NCBI RefSeq assembly: GCF_003026355.1
Contig: NZ_PYON01000007.1
Coordinates: 62,001-126,000, forward strand
Direction: 5' to 3'
Source: Photobacterium kishitanii
GTDB taxonomy: Bacteria; Pseudomonadota; Gammaproteobacteria; Enterobacterales; Vibrionaceae
Length of the DNA stretch: 64,000 nucleotides
The notes under the pieces: generated by a model
What the model was told of the DNA's origin: nothing
The model's database searches: none
The model's input: the letters and a program-made list of their open reading frames with translations, nothing else
Shown: one piece after another, positions 1-8,835 of the stretch
Layout of the letters: every line of letters starts with the position of its first letter
Numbering within the stretch: the first letter of the stretch is position 1
Position numbers and translations under genes: made by a program

Positions 1-249
1 ATTAGCACTATTAAAACCACGGTTAATAACGTTGATCGTTTTATCTGTATTTAGACTATAAGTCGCAGTTACCTGATCTAAACCGCGTTCAAAACTATGA
101 TCCAATCTAGCTATTTCATACCATTGGCCTAAATAACGATTTACATCAAAATTTGTAATTGGTTCAACGTTATTGGGCTTGCCTGTAGTACAGCCGCTAA
201 TCATGCTTAATAAGCTGATACTGCAAAACCATTTAATATAAGCAAGCAT
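1..249 (-). CDS. blc: Outer-membrane lipocalin Blc (partial, N-terminal 83 codons)
   Basis: The reading frame runs off the left edge, so only the N-terminus is visible. It starts at an ATG with a GGA-type ribosome site and opens with a lipoprotein signal ending in MISGC, so the protein should be lipidated on Cys20. The mature part contains the lipocalin signature YLGQWYEIARLDHSFERGL, where the GxWYEIAR motif is diagnostic of the bacterial lipocalin Blc. Blc proteins bind fatty acids or lysophospholipids at the outer membrane. The gene lies 15 bp downstream of the sensor-kinase stop on the same strand and could be cotranscribed with it. Family assignment is firm; the complete protein cannot be assessed. 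Confidence 0.88.
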   Translation of the reverse strand, partial: MLAYIKWFCSISLLSMISGCTTGKPNNVEPITNFDVNRYLGQWYEIARLDHSFERGLDQVTATYSLNTDKTINVINRGFNSAN

Positions 250-264
250 CCAATATTCCTTAAT

Positions 265-1515
265 CTATGGCTGTGGTGATGAGAAAGTAATCTTAGCGGT
301 AAAAGTGACCTCATTATCTGTAATCGTGAACGGCCATTGCATGCGCTCACAAATACGTTGCACGATAACCAATCCGCAGCCATAGCCTTGGTTATAGATT
401 TCATTACCATCATGGCGATTGATGATTATCAGTTGCTCATGTACCAATTTTATTTCTATATCACCAATACTGTAGCTAAATGCATTTTTTATCAGATTAT
501 TAATGATGATAGTAATAAAACTGAGAGGGGCACTAATAGTCGCTGCATGATTAATCTCAAGATAGTAGCTCGCGTCTTGTTTAGCAAATAAAGGCTCCAT
601 TACAATTAGTTGCTGACGAAGCTGAGCGGCAAGATCACACTGACTAAAATGATGCTTTTCAATTGATTCTTTACCTAACAATAAAAATGTCTCGGTTAAG
701 ATCCGCATATCGTCACTAGCTTGATGTAATCTATTTATCGCTTTTTTGGCAACGTTAGGTTGGTTGGGTACTTTATTGAGTAAATCAGCTGAGCCTTGAA
801 TCACCATGATTGGAGTACGTAATTCATGGGATGCAAAACGACTAAACTCTTTTTCACGTTGAAAAAAGCCAGCAATATTGTTTTTACTATCAAGTAATGC
901 TTGTTCAATCTCTCGTGTTTCACGGTATTGCGTTTCAACTTCAAAGTTTGGTTGATCAGGCGGCATTTGGCGAATTTTCTGATCTATTTTGGCTAATGGC
1001 TGTGATAAAGAACGTACAAAATAGAAGCTGTATCCACCCATGATTAACGATAGTAGTAGCCCAAAAATGAAGGTGAAATAATGCAGGCTATCTTCATAGT
1101 CATCAAGATAATCATCGGCATCATCTTGATAAATAACATACATTAGTCCTCTTCCTGATGGGTGATCAAAGACTAAAAAATGTTTATCTTCCGTACCACG
1201 TAAATGCTCAAAAAAACCTGGCTTATTATATTTTTTTATCCAATTTGGTAATGATTTCTCACTCCAATAACTTTTAAATTCACTATTATTAGGTAGGGGT
1301 GCATTCTCACCCATTTCTTTATAATCAATAATATATTGGCTTGATTCTTTATCTAGCCAATGATGAAGACTAATAATCTCTAATTGATTTTCTGCAACAT
1401 AAATGACGACCCAGAATAAAACAAACATGCCAAATGTCATTAATCCAAAACTTAAGCCAACCTTACGGTAAATACTTGGAAAATTATTCGGTTTTGATGC
1501 GGTAACCTTGTCCAT
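265..1515 (-). CDS. Sensor histidine kinase of an OmpR-type two-component system
   Basis: 416 aa inner-membrane kinase. One transmembrane helix spans about residues 20-42. A periplasmic sensor of about 100 residues follows, then a second helix at about 146-168 and a HAMP-like linker. The HisKA motif FSRFASHELRTP puts the phospho-accepting histidine at His230. The ATPase domain has a clear N box (NNLIKNAFSYS) and a G2-like GYGCGLVIVQRI, but the usual DxGxG of the G1 box is replaced by NRHDGNE and the ATP lid is very short. The start codon lies inside the 3' end of the response-regulator gene (32-bp overlap), so translation is probably coupled. The signal sensed is unknown. A divergent DUF5666 lipoprotein gene beyond the regulator is a plausible target. 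Confidence 0.85.
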   Translation of the reverse strand: MDKVTASKPNNFPSIYRKVGLSFGLMTFGMFVLFWVVIYVAENQLEIISLHHWLDKESSQYIIDYKEMGENAPLPNNSEFKSYWSEKSLPNWIKKYNKPGFFEHLRGTEDKHFLVFDHPSGRGLMYVIYQDDADDYLDDYEDSLHYFTFIFGLLLSLIMGGYSFYFVRSLSQPLAKIDQKIRQMPPDQPNFEVETQYRETREIEQALLDSKNNIAGFFQREKEFSRFASHELRTPIMVIQGSADLLNKVPNQPNVAKKAINRLHQASDDMRILTETFLLLGKESIEKHHFSQCDLAAQLRQQLIVMEPLFAKQDASYYLEINHAATISAPLSFITIIINNLIKNAFSYSIGDIEIKLVHEQLIIINRHDGNEIYNQGYGCGLVIVQRICERMQWPFTITDNEVTFTAKITFSSPQP

Positions 1516-2155
1516 GAATTGTCTCTAATCGTGAAGTGGCAAAATCTTTATCAATTGCGTTGCGTAAACCATAAATATGGCTACGTAAAGCGTCGCTAGA
1601 TGGGGACTCTTCTCCCCAGACCGTATCAATTACTTGTTGGCGACTAACAATATTGGGTGCATGGTGTAATAACACTTTAAGTATTTTAAATTGAATACGA
1701 CTTAACTTGATGGTTTTTCCATCACGACTGACTTGATCGCTACGGTTATTCATTACAATATCAGCGTATTTTAATAGTCCAATATCTTGTCTAGGACCTC
1801 GATTTGCTAAGGCATATAGTCGTAAGCACAGTTCTTCCATCGCAAAAGGTTTTAATAGATAATCGTCTCCACCTGCTTTAAAGGCTGCAACTTTATCTTC
1901 TAGGGTATCTTTAGCGGTTAAGAAAAGAATCGGAGTACCGCAATAGATTTCATTACGTATTTTTTGTACTGCAGCAATACCATCTATTTTAGGCATCATG
2001 ATATCCATGATGATGACATCATAATGGTTATTTTCAACAAACGTTAATGCCGCTTGTCCATGATAGGCACAATCAACTGTCATACCTTCTAGTTCTAAGT
2101 AATCAGCAATAGTTTCAACAATCTGATGGTTATCATCAACAATAAGAATTTTCAT
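1484..2155 (-). CDS. OmpR-family response regulator
   Basis: 223 aa from the ATG that begins MKILIVDDNHQ; a longer in-frame start at 2221 would add residues not expected for the family. The receiver domain (about 1-115) has the acidic pair at Asp7-Asp8, the phospho-acceptor Asp51 in VIIMDIMMP, and the conserved Lys in LLKPFA. The C-terminal winged helix ends with the typical ETIHGQGYRIK. It is transcribed ahead of the kinase gene and overlaps it. The 100-bp gap to the divergent lipoprotein gene should hold both promoters, so autoregulation and control of that lipoprotein are reasonable inferences. The specific system could not be identified. Confidence 0.87.
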   Translation of the reverse strand: MKILIVDDNHQIVETIADYLELEGMTVDCAYHGQAALTFVENNHYDVIIMDIMMPKIDGIAAVQKIRNEIYCGTPILFLTAKDTLEDKVAAFKAGGDDYLLKPFAMEELCLRLYALANRGPRQDIGLLKYADIVMNNRSDQVSRDGKTIKLSRIQFKILKVLLHHAPNIVSRQQVIDTVWGEESPSSDALRSHIYGLRNAIDKDFATSRLETIHGQGYRIKTE

Positions 2156-2255
2156 CTGTTCAATTACGCTCTTCACGAATACTTCACGTTTGAGGGAATA
2201 GTATACGCGGCAATAAAACAATATTCATAATTTGTTCATAAAAAGGTTTGTATTC

Positions 2256-3395
2256 ATGAAGAAAATCACATTAGCGACATTGATTGGTCTCGTTCTTACT
2301 GGTTGTGGTGGTGGCGGTGATGATAGTGCTTCACCTCAACCTCCTGTTGAGACTAAGCCACAAGCTGTTCAAGGTACAATTAATGCCGTTAATGTTGGCG
2401 CCAATACGATAGAAGTTAATGGCCACAGTTATAACGTAGCGTCAGTAGCGTATGGTACAGATACTCAGTTTACAATTAATGATCTTCAACAAGACATGAT
2501 GGTTGCTGTTTCTACTTCATCAAAAGTAGGGGCACAAGTTCAATTAGAACCAACCATGGTAGGTAGGGTTACAAGTATTGATCGTGCTAAGTCAACATTT
2601 GTTGTTAATGGCGCGACATTAAAATTCTTGCTTAATCAACATATTGACGTTGGTGATTGGGTGATGGTGTCATCGTTACCACAAGCAACTGACGCTGGTC
2701 TTGGCTATAAAGTACTTTCAGTCGTGAAATTTGAGCATGAGGGTATTGTTGGTCTGTATGAAGTTGAAGGGCGCTTATCAGCACTAGATTCTAACGCTAA
2801 ATCATTTGTATTAGGTGCTGCAACTAACGTTGATTATAGCGGTGCCGTAATTGAAGATAATGCCAGATTACTAAATGGTCAGTGGGTTGAAGTTAAAGGC
2901 CAAATGAACGGCAATACTTTTGATGCCGCGGAAGTTGAAGTTGAAACCTATGATGATTTCGATAATGACAATGAAATTGAAGGTGTCGTAACCTGGGTGA
3001 GCCGTGATAAAAGCCAGTTTGAGTTAAATGCCCGTGGTCGATTTATGGTGACAGGAGTTACTCGCTTTGAAGATGGCACTAAAGCTAACTTAAATGTTGG
3101 AGTAATGATTGAAGTTACAGCAGTGAACGGCATCGCGCGCGAGATTGAATTTGAAAATGATTTCGATGGTGATTTTGGCGACTCTTGGCGTGAATTTGAA
3201 TATACTGGTCAACCATCAATTGTGAGTCAGGATAATACTTTTACTATCAATGGTAGAGTGGTTCATATTGATGCTTACACTGAGTTTGATGATGGTTTAA
3301 ATAAAGATAATATTAGTTATCATAAAGTTGAAGTTGAAGGTGTGATTATTGGTACTCGTTACGTTGCGCGTGAAATCGAACGTGAAGACGACTAA
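2256..3395 (+). CDS. DUF5666-domain lipoprotein
   Basis: 379 aa from the ATG giving MKKITLATLIGLVLTGC, a textbook lipoprotein signal with Cys17 followed by a Gly-rich linker. An ATG 24 nt upstream lacks a good ribosome site. The mature protein is built from repeated short beta-rich units of the type GxVxxVDxxxxTFxVNGxxL (for example VTSIDRAKSTFVVNGATL and GVVTWVSRDKSQFELNARG), as in DUF5666 proteins. The C-terminal part is strongly acidic. It is probably anchored in the outer membrane facing the periplasm. The biochemical role is unknown. It is divergent from the adjacent two-component operon, which suggests functional linkage. A rho-independent terminator follows. Confidence 0.75.
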   Translation: MKKITLATLIGLVLTGCGGGGDDSASPQPPVETKPQAVQGTINAVNVGANTIEVNGHSYNVASVAYGTDTQFTINDLQQDMMVAVSTSSKVGAQVQLEPTMVGRVTSIDRAKSTFVVNGATLKFLLNQHIDVGDWVMVSSLPQATDAGLGYKVLSVVKFEHEGIVGLYEVEGRLSALDSNAKSFVLGAATNVDYSGAVIEDNARLLNGQWVEVKGQMNGNTFDAAEVEVETYDDFDNDNEIEGVVTWVSRDKSQFELNARGRFMVTGVTRFEDGTKANLNVGVMIEVTAVNGIAREIEFENDFDGDFGDSWREFEYTGQPSIVSQDNTFTINGRVVHIDAYTEFDDGLNKDNISYHKVEVEGVIIGTRYVAREIEREDD

Positions 3396-3417
3396 CTAAA
3401 CCGTAATCATTGCTACA

Positions 3418-3445
3418 AAAGCGCCTATTATTGAGGCGCTTTTTG
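3418..3445 (+). terminator. Rho-independent terminator of the DUF5666 gene
   Basis: Stem AGCGCCT/AGGCGCT (3420-3426 with 3434-3440) followed by a run of five T, 23 nt after the stop codon. Confidence 0.85.
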
Positions 3446-3476
3446 CATTTTAAGGGAGCGGTTTTATTTATAGTGA

Positions 3477-3905
3477 CTATTCATTGATACAAAAACGTTG
3501 TTCTAAGTAACATTGAATTGATTGTTCGCTAGCATCAAATTGTGGTGAAGGTACCTTAGTTGGATCGATCCACTGCCAGCCCTCACATTTATCCGGTTCT
3601 TTTAAGGTTAATTCGCCGCTAAATTGAGTTGCGAGTAGAGCGACACTAATATAATGCTTACCTGATTCATGATAAGTCGTGAGGTTATTGGTTACAGCGA
3701 TCACTTGTGGTTGATAAATAGTGAGTCCAGTTTCTTCTTCAACTTCACGAATAGCGCATTGGCTGAATGTTTCGCCTAATTCCATGTGTCCGCCGGGAAT
3801 AGAATAATACGGTGCATGACTATTTTTACGTTTACCAATTAATATTTGACCGTGTTGATTAACAATAATAATCCCAATCCCAACCATGGGTGTTACAGCA
3901 TTCAT
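3477..3905 (-). CDS. NUDIX hydrolase (NUDT15/MutT-like)
   Basis: 142 aa from the ATG preceded by GGAG; an upstream in-frame start at 3938 has no ribosome site. The full NUDIX box is present as GGHMELGETFSQCAIREVEEETGL at about residues 39-62, matching Gx5Ex7REUxEExGU, so the Mg2+-binding glutamates are intact. The hydrophobic strand before it (GIGIIIVNQHGQILIGKRKN) and the C-terminal W-x-W region fit nucleoside di- or triphosphate-cleaving NUDIX enzymes. The substrate cannot be told from sequence. It appears monocistronic and converges on the DUF5666 gene. Confidence 0.85.
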   Translation of the reverse strand: MNAVTPMVGIGIIIVNQHGQILIGKRKNSHAPYYSIPGGHMELGETFSQCAIREVEEETGLTIYQPQVIAVTNNLTTYHESGKHYISVALLATQFSGELTLKEPDKCEGWQWIDPTKVPSPQFDASEQSIQCYLEQRFCINE

Positions 3906-3999
3906 TATTACTCCAAGATTTAGCCATGTTATATACAACTACTTTACCGCAATTAGTAAGTAGATGGTGGAACTATATTTAATAGAGTTATCAAAAATA

Positions 4000-4028
4000 T
4001 AAAAAACTGTCGCTAGATAACAGCGACA
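4000..4028 (-). terminator. Minus-strand terminator-like hairpin upstream of aroA
   Basis: Stem TGTCGCT/AGCGACA (4008-4014 and 4022-4028). Read on the minus strand it is followed by six T, so it would stop transcription moving away from aroA. No minus-strand gene is seen to its right. Confidence 0.55.
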
Positions 4029-4078
4029 TTATTGGGTACTCTGCTAGATAAGAAAAATTAGGATTGGAAGAATAATAA

Positions 4079-5359
4079 ATGGAAAGTTTAACCTTACAAC
4101 CGATTGCCAAAGTTAATGGCGAAGTGAATTTACCAGGATCTAAAAGTGTCTCAAATAGGGCGTTGTTATTAGCGGCTTTAGCACAAGGTACAACACGCTT
4201 AACTAACTTATTAGATAGTGATGATATTCGCCATATGCTTAATGGATTAAAGCAACTTGGGGTTAATTATCGGTTATCAGCAGATAAAACCGAGTGTGAA
4301 GTTGATGGTTTAGGGCATGCCTTTACTGCGACAGAACCGCTTGAATTATATTTAGGTAATGCAGGCACCGCAATGCGGCCATTAGCGGCCGCACTGTGTC
4401 TCGGCACTGGTGAATATATATTGACTGGTGAGCCAAGAATGAAAGAGCGCCCAATCGGTCATCTTGTTGATGCTCTACGTAGTGCTGGCGCTGAGATCAC
4501 TTATCTTGAAAATGAACACTACCCACCCTTAAAGATTATTGGTACTGGCTTAAATGGCGGTGAGGTTGAAATTGATGGTTCGATTTCAAGCCAATTTTTA
4601 ACTGCATTTTTAATGGCGGCGCCACTTGCTAGCGCTGATACGGTGATAACTATCAAAGGTGATTTGGTTTCGAAACCTTATATTGATATTACCCTACACA
4701 TTATGGCGCAATTTGGGGTTAAGGTTGAAAACCGTGATTACCAGCAGTTTGTAGTTAAAGGTTGTCAGCAGTACCAATCACCGGGAGAGTTTTTGGTTGA
4801 AGGTGATGCTTCATCAGCCTCGTATTTTTTAGCTGCGGCTGCCATTAAAGGTGGGGCGATAAAAGTAACGGGTATTGGCAAAAATAGTATTCAAGGTGAC
4901 ATTCAATTTGCAGACGCACTTGCCGCTATGGGGGCTGATATTGAATGGGGTGATGATTACGTCATTGCTCGTTGTGGTAAATTAACCGCTGTTGATATGG
5001 ATTTTAATCATATTCCAGATGCAGCGATGACAATAGCAACAACAGCATTGTTTGCTAAAGGCACAACTTCAATTCGTAATGTTTATAACTGGCGCGTAAA
5101 AGAAACAGATCGTCTTGCTGCTATGGCAACCGAATTACGCAAAGTAGGTGCGGAGGTAGAAGAGGGCAGTGATTACATTACTATTACTCCACCAACAAAG
5201 CTTAACCATGCAGTGATTGATACTTATGATGATCATCGAATGGCGATGTGTTTTTCGCTGGTGGCATTAAGTGATACCGCGGTGACGATCAATGATCCTA
5301 AGTGTACCTCAAAAACATTCCCAGATTATTTTATTAAGCTGCAGAGCTTAAGTGCGTAG
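4079..5359 (+). CDS. aroA: 3-phosphoshikimate 1-carboxyvinyltransferase (EPSP synthase)
   Basis: 426 aa, the usual AroA length. It transfers enolpyruvyl from PEP to shikimate-3-phosphate in the sixth step of the shikimate pathway (cytoplasm). Seen in sequence: the N-terminal substrate loop [20 protein letters not shown], the PEP-binding [11 protein letters not shown], the [18 protein letters not shown] signature, the [17 protein letters not shown] region and the C-terminal [11 protein letters not shown]. These are class I (glyphosate-sensitive type) residues. The start ATG has GGAAG upstream. The gene is flanked by terminators and is not fused to cmk by an operon: a terminator and a new promoter separate them. 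This differs from the enterobacterial serC-aroA arrangement. Confidence 0.97.
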   Translation: MESLTLQPIAKVNGEVNLPGSKSVSNRALLLAALAQGTTRLTNLLDSDDIRHMLNGLKQLGVNYRLSADKTECEVDGLGHAFTATEPLELYLGNAGTAMRPLAAALCLGTGEYILTGEPRMKERPIGHLVDALRSAGAEITYLENEHYPPLKIIGTGLNGGEVEIDGSISSQFLTAFLMAAPLASADTVITIKGDLVSKPYIDITLHIMAQFGVKVENRDYQQFVVKGCQQYQSPGEFLVEGDASSASYFLAAAAIKGGAIKVTGIGKNSIQGDIQFADALAAMGADIEWGDDYVIARCGKLTAVDMDFNHIPDAAMTIATTALFAKGTTSIRNVYNWRVKETDRLAAMATELRKVGAEVEEGSDYITITPPTKLNHAVIDTYDDHRMAMCFSLVALSDTAVTINDPKCTSKTFPDYFIKLQSLSA

Positions 5360-5402
5360 TTTTGAGTAGTTGATTATTGATATATAAATTTACACTCGTA
5401 TT

Positions 5403-5432
5403 AAGCCTGATGTGATTGCATCAGGCTTTTTA
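5403..5432 (+). terminator. Rho-independent terminator of aroA
   Basis: Ten-bp stem AAGCCTGATG/CATCAGGCTT (5403-5412 and 5419-5428) followed by T-rich sequence. Confidence 0.9.
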
Positions 5433-5492
5433 TTTAGTATAAAAAGGTATGACAGATAGGGAATAACTATATAAATTTAAGATTTTTTTCCG

Positions 5493-5498
5493 TATAAT
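5493..5498 (+). promoter_or_regulatory. Probable -10 element for cmk-rpsA
   Basis: A perfect TATAAT, 75 bp upstream of the cmk start, preceded by an AT-rich tract. No strong -35 hexamer is seen at 17 bp. A small inverted repeat (CTAACC/GGGTTAAG) follows in the presumed leader at about 5517-5535. Confidence 0.5.
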
Positions 5499-5572
5499 GT
5501 GCCACCGTTTGATGGCTAACCTTAATTTGGGTTAAGTTGCCGCTATTACGGATCCATATTCGGAGAAAACTT

Positions 5573-6250
5573 ATGTCTACTCATGCTCCAGTCATTACTG
5601 TTGATGGGCCAAGTGGTGCTGGTAAAGGCACACTATGTATGCTGTTAGCAGAAAAACTTGGCTGGAATCTGCTTGATTCTGGCGCGATTTATCGTGTTCT
5701 TGCACTTGCAGCACTTCATCATGGTGTAGATACTGAATCAGAAGAGGCTTTGGTACCACTTGCTGCACATCTTGATGTTCAGTTTGTTGCTGAAGGTGAA
5801 TTGGTTCGAGTCATTCTTGAAGGCGAAGATGTTTCAGATACACTTCGTACTGAGAAAGTAGGCAATGCGGCATCAAAAGTCGCGGCATTACCGCGAGTGC
5901 GTGAAGCATTATTGCGCCGCCAGCGTGCATTTAGTGAGCAGCCAGGCTTGGTTGCTGATGGCCGCGACATGGGTACAGTAGTGTTTACATCGGCAGAAGT
6001 GAAAATCTTCTTAGATGCTAGTGCTGAAGAACGTGCAACTCGCCGCATGAATCAGTTGCAAAAAAAGGGCTTAGATGTTAGCTTTAGCAGCCTTTTGAGC
6101 GAAATTCAGGAGCGAGACTACCGCGATCGTAATCGTGCTGTAGCGCCTTTACGCCCTGCTGATGACGCTTTGGTACTTGATTCAACTGAAATGTCAATTG
6201 AACAAGTATTAGAAAAAGTCTTGGCATATGTTGATGCTAAGCTAAAATAA
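5573..6250 (+). CDS. cmk: Cytidylate kinase
   Basis: 225 aa from the ATG preceded by GGAG; a start 36 nt upstream is rejected because the family begins at the beta strand [16 protein letters not shown]. It phosphorylates CMP and dCMP with ATP in pyrimidine salvage. The P-loop [10 protein letters not shown] is at about residues 10-19. The [30 protein letters not shown] and [14 protein letters not shown] motifs are all present in the usual order. It is followed by rpsA at 124 bp, the widely conserved cmk-rpsA arrangement. Confidence 0.97.
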   Translation: MSTHAPVITVDGPSGAGKGTLCMLLAEKLGWNLLDSGAIYRVLALAALHHGVDTESEEALVPLAAHLDVQFVAEGELVRVILEGEDVSDTLRTEKVGNAASKVAALPRVREALLRRQRAFSEQPGLVADGRDMGTVVFTSAEVKIFLDASAEERATRRMNQLQKKGLDVSFSSLLSEIQERDYRDRNRAVAPLRPADDALVLDSTEMSIEQVLEKVLAYVDAKLK

Positions 6251-6374
6251 ACGAATCCATATTTAGTTGCGTAAGCAGCTAAATAACGTCGGTGTCATGG
6301 ATGATAACTGACTTTATTATCAACCCCATGCGGTAGGATACCCATGGTTGTTTATCATATTGAAGATTAATTAA
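6251..6374 (+). promoter_or_regulatory. rpsA leader (candidate S1 autogenous control region)
   Basis: 124-nt leader between cmk and rpsA. There is no canonical Shine-Dalgarno; the only match is GAAG at 6362-6365, nine nt before the ATG. A weak, degenerate ribosome site with upstream hairpins is the known arrangement of enterobacterial rpsA, where free S1 represses its own translation. A GGATACC element is present at about 6337-6343. Function is inferred by analogy. Confidence 0.45.
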
Positions 6375-8045
6375 ATGACTGAATCTTTTGCTCAACTCTT
6401 TGAAGAGTCGCTAAACCTAGTTGAAACTCGCCCAGGTGCAATCGTTAAAGGTACTGTAATCGCTATCGAAAACGGTTACGTACTAGTTGACGCTGGTCTA
6501 AAATCTGAGTCATCTATTCCTGTTGAAGAATTCAAGAACGCTGCTGGCGAACTAGAAATCGAAGTAGGCGCTCAGGTTGACGTTGCTCTTGACGCGATCG
6601 AAGATGGTTTTGGTGAAACTAAACTTTCTCGTGAGAAAGCTAAGCGTCACGAAGCTTGGATCCAGCTTGAAAAAGCTTATGAAGATGCTGAAACAGTTGT
6701 TGGTATCATCAACGGTAAAGTTAAGGGCGGCTTCACAGTTGAACTTAACGGCATCCGTGCGTTCCTACCAGGTTCACTAGTAGACGTACGTCCAGTTCGC
6801 GACACTGCTCACCTAGAAAACAAAGAACTTGAGTTCAAAGTAATCAAGCTTGACCAGAAGCGCAACAACGTTGTTGTTTCACGTCGTGCTGTTATCGAGT
6901 CAGAGAACAGTGTTGAACGTGATGAGCTACTTGCTTCTCTACAAGAAGGCATGGAAGTTAAAGGTATCGTTAAGAACCTTACTGACTACGGCGCATTCGT
7001 TGATCTTGGCGGTGTTGACGGTCTTCTACACATCACTGATATGGCTTGGAAGCGTGTTAAGCACCCTTCTGAAATCGTTAATGTTGGCGATGAAATCAAC
7101 GTTAAAGTTCTTAAGTTCGACCGTGAGCGTACTCGCGTATCACTAGGTCTTAAGCAACTTGGCGAAGATCCATGGGTTGCAATCGCTAAGCGTTACCCAG
7201 AAAGCACTAAGCTTACTGGTCGCGTAACTAACCTTACTGACTACGGCTGCTTCGTTGAAATCGAAGAAGGCGTTGAAGGTCTTGTTCACGTTTCTGAAAT
7301 GGATTGGACTAACAAAAACATCCACCCATCTAAAGTTGTTAACGTGGGCGATGAAGTTGAAGTTATGGTTCTTGATATCGACGAAGAGCGTCGTCGTATC
7401 TCTCTAGGTCTTAAGCAGTGTAAAGCTAACCCATGGCAGTCATTTGCAGAAATGCAAGCTAAGGGCGACAAAGTAACTGGTAAGATCAAGTCAATCACTG
7501 ATTTCGGTATCTTCATCGGTCTTGAAGGCGGCATCGACGGTCTAGTTCACCTATCTGACATTTCTTGGAATGTTTCTGGTGAAGACGCAGTTCGTGACTT
7601 CAAGAAAGGCGACGAAATTTCTGCAGTAGTTCTTGCAGTTGACGCAGAGCGTGAGCGTATCTCTCTAGGCGTTAAGCAAATCGAAGAAGACCCATTCAAC
7701 AGCTTCGTAGCTGATACTAAGAAAGGTGCTCTAGTAACTGGTAAAGTTATCGCTGTTGACGCTAAAGGCGCAACTGTTGAGCTAGGCGAAGGCATCGAAG
7801 GTTACCTACGCGCTTCTGAAGCATCTGTAGACCGTGTTGAAGACGCAACTCTAGTTCTTTCTGTTGGCGATTCTGTTGAAGCTAAATTCACAGGCGTTGA
7901 CCGTAAGAACCGCGTAATCAACCTTTCTGTACGTGCTAAAGACGTTGCTGAAGAGCAAGAAGCAATGGCTACACTAAACAAAGCTGACGATGCTGCGTTT
8001 GGTAATGCTATGGCTGACGCTTTCAAAGCTGCTAAAGGCGAATAA
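6375..8045 (+). CDS. rpsA: 30S ribosomal protein S1
   Basis: 556 aa, the standard length for gammaproteobacterial S1. It has six S1 (OB-fold) repeats. The first two are divergent (ribosome-binding), and four canonical ones begin near [52 protein letters not shown] and [16 protein letters not shown]. It binds mRNA and helps the 30S subunit unfold structured leaders. Codon use is strongly biased toward a restricted set, as expected of a very highly expressed gene. It starts [13 protein letters not shown], matching the known N-terminus. ihfB follows after 80 bp. Confidence 0.98.
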   Translation: MTESFAQLFEESLNLVETRPGAIVKGTVIAIENGYVLVDAGLKSESSIPVEEFKNAAGELEIEVGAQVDVALDAIEDGFGETKLSREKAKRHEAWIQLEKAYEDAETVVGIINGKVKGGFTVELNGIRAFLPGSLVDVRPVRDTAHLENKELEFKVIKLDQKRNNVVVSRRAVIESENSVERDELLASLQEGMEVKGIVKNLTDYGAFVDLGGVDGLLHITDMAWKRVKHPSEIVNVGDEINVKVLKFDRERTRVSLGLKQLGEDPWVAIAKRYPESTKLTGRVTNLTDYGCFVEIEEGVEGLVHVSEMDWTNKNIHPSKVVNVGDEVEVMVLDIDEERRRISLGLKQCKANPWQSFAEMQAKGDKVTGKIKSITDFGIFIGLEGGIDGLVHLSDISWNVSGEDAVRDFKKGDEISAVVLAVDAERERISLGVKQIEEDPFNSFVADTKKGALVTGKVIAVDAKGATVELGEGIEGYLRASEASVDRVEDATLVLSVGDSVEAKFTGVDRKNRVINLSVRAKDVAEEQEAMATLNKADDAAFGNAMADAFKAAKGE

Positions 8046-8054
8046 TTGAGCGTT

Positions 8055-8082
8055 GAGGGAAATCGCTTTAGCTTTTTCCCTC
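8055..8082 (+). other. rpsA-ihfB intergenic hairpin
   Basis: Perfect 8-bp stem GAGGGAAA/TTTCCCTC with a 12-nt loop and no long T tract on the plus side. It may act as a partial terminator or processing site between rpsA and ihfB. A TATACT -10-like element lies just downstream at 8091-8096 and could drive ihfB separately. Confidence 0.45.
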
Positions 8083-8125
8083 TAAACGGCTATACTATTG
8101 AGAAACTTACTAAAACGGAGTGTTT

Positions 8126-8416
8126 ATGACAAAGTCTGAATTAATTGAAAGACTATGTAGTCAACAAACACATCTTTCTGCCAAACAGGTAGAAGATGCA
8201 ATCAAGGATATCCTTGAACATATGGCGAACACACTTGCTGAAGGTGATCGTATTGAGATCCGTGGCTTTGGTAGCTTCTCTTTACATTACCGTGCTCCTC
8301 GCGTTGGCCGTAATCCAAAGACAGGTGATAAAGTTGAGTTGGACGGCAAGTACGTTCCTCACTTCAAGCCAGGAAAAGAATTACGTGACCGTGTTAATGC
8401 ATCGATAGCTGCTTAA
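8126..8416 (+). CDS. ihfB: Integration host factor beta subunit
   Basis: 96 aa from the ATG after CGGAGTG; the family starts [10 protein letters not shown]. It is a HU/IHF-family DNA-bending protein that pairs with IhfA. The DNA-binding arm signature [21 protein letters not shown] is intact, and the C-terminal [14 protein letters not shown] matches IhfB rather than HU. IHF would also bend the sigma-54 psp promoter further along. It lies downstream of rpsA as in other gammaproteobacteria and ends with a strong terminator. Confidence 0.97.
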   Translation: MTKSELIERLCSQQTHLSAKQVEDAIKDILEHMANTLAEGDRIEIRGFGSFSLHYRAPRVGRNPKTGDKVELDGKYVPHFKPGKELRDRVNASIAA

Positions 8417-8432
8417 CCGCGAATAGAACAAA

Positions 8433-8464
8433 AAAACGGCATCCTCTCGGTATGCCGTTTTTTT
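8433..8464 (+). terminator. Rho-independent terminator of ihfB
   Basis: Stem AAAACGGCAT/ATGCCGTTTT followed by further T, 17 nt after the stop. Confidence 0.92.
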
Positions 8465-8544
8465 ATGTCTATAGATCATGGTTTGATCAGTAAAATTACT
8501 GCATAATCAGTAATTATAATTTAGATTTAGTGAGAGGATTCACG

Positions 8545-8829
8545 ATGAAGATTTTAGGAATTATTGTTCTAGTAGCTGCCTTTTTAATCACTCTGGCTCT
8601 TGGTGCGCAAAATCAAATAATGGTTAGCTTTGATTATTTAATCGCTCAGGGTGAATTTCAACTTTCTACGCTATTAGGCACAGCATTTGGTGCTGGTTTT
8701 GTTATTGGCTGGGTGATTTGTGGTACTTTATATCTTAAAGCTCGTTTTGCTAAAAATCGTTTAATGAAAAAAGTAACGAAGCAACAGCAAGAACTTGATC
8801 AACTTCGTGCTAAGCCTATTAAGGAATAA
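8545..8829 (+). CDS. lapA: LapA, membrane protein with LapB in LPS assembly control
   Basis: 94 aa from the ATG with AGAGGA upstream. It is a DUF1049 (LapA) protein with two predicted helices: residues about 3-21 (ILGIIVLVAAFLITLALGA) and about 44-66. A basic, coiled-coil-like cytoplasmic tail follows (KNRLMKKVTKQQQELDQL). The family acts with LapB in lipopolysaccharide transport and assembly. lapB starts 6 bp after its stop, forming a conserved two-gene operon. Confidence 0.9.
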   Translation: MKILGIIVLVAAFLITLALGAQNQIMVSFDYLIAQGEFQLSTLLGTAFGAGFVIGWVICGTLYLKARFAKNRLMKKVTKQQQELDQLRAKPIKE

Positions 8830-8835
8830 GAATTA

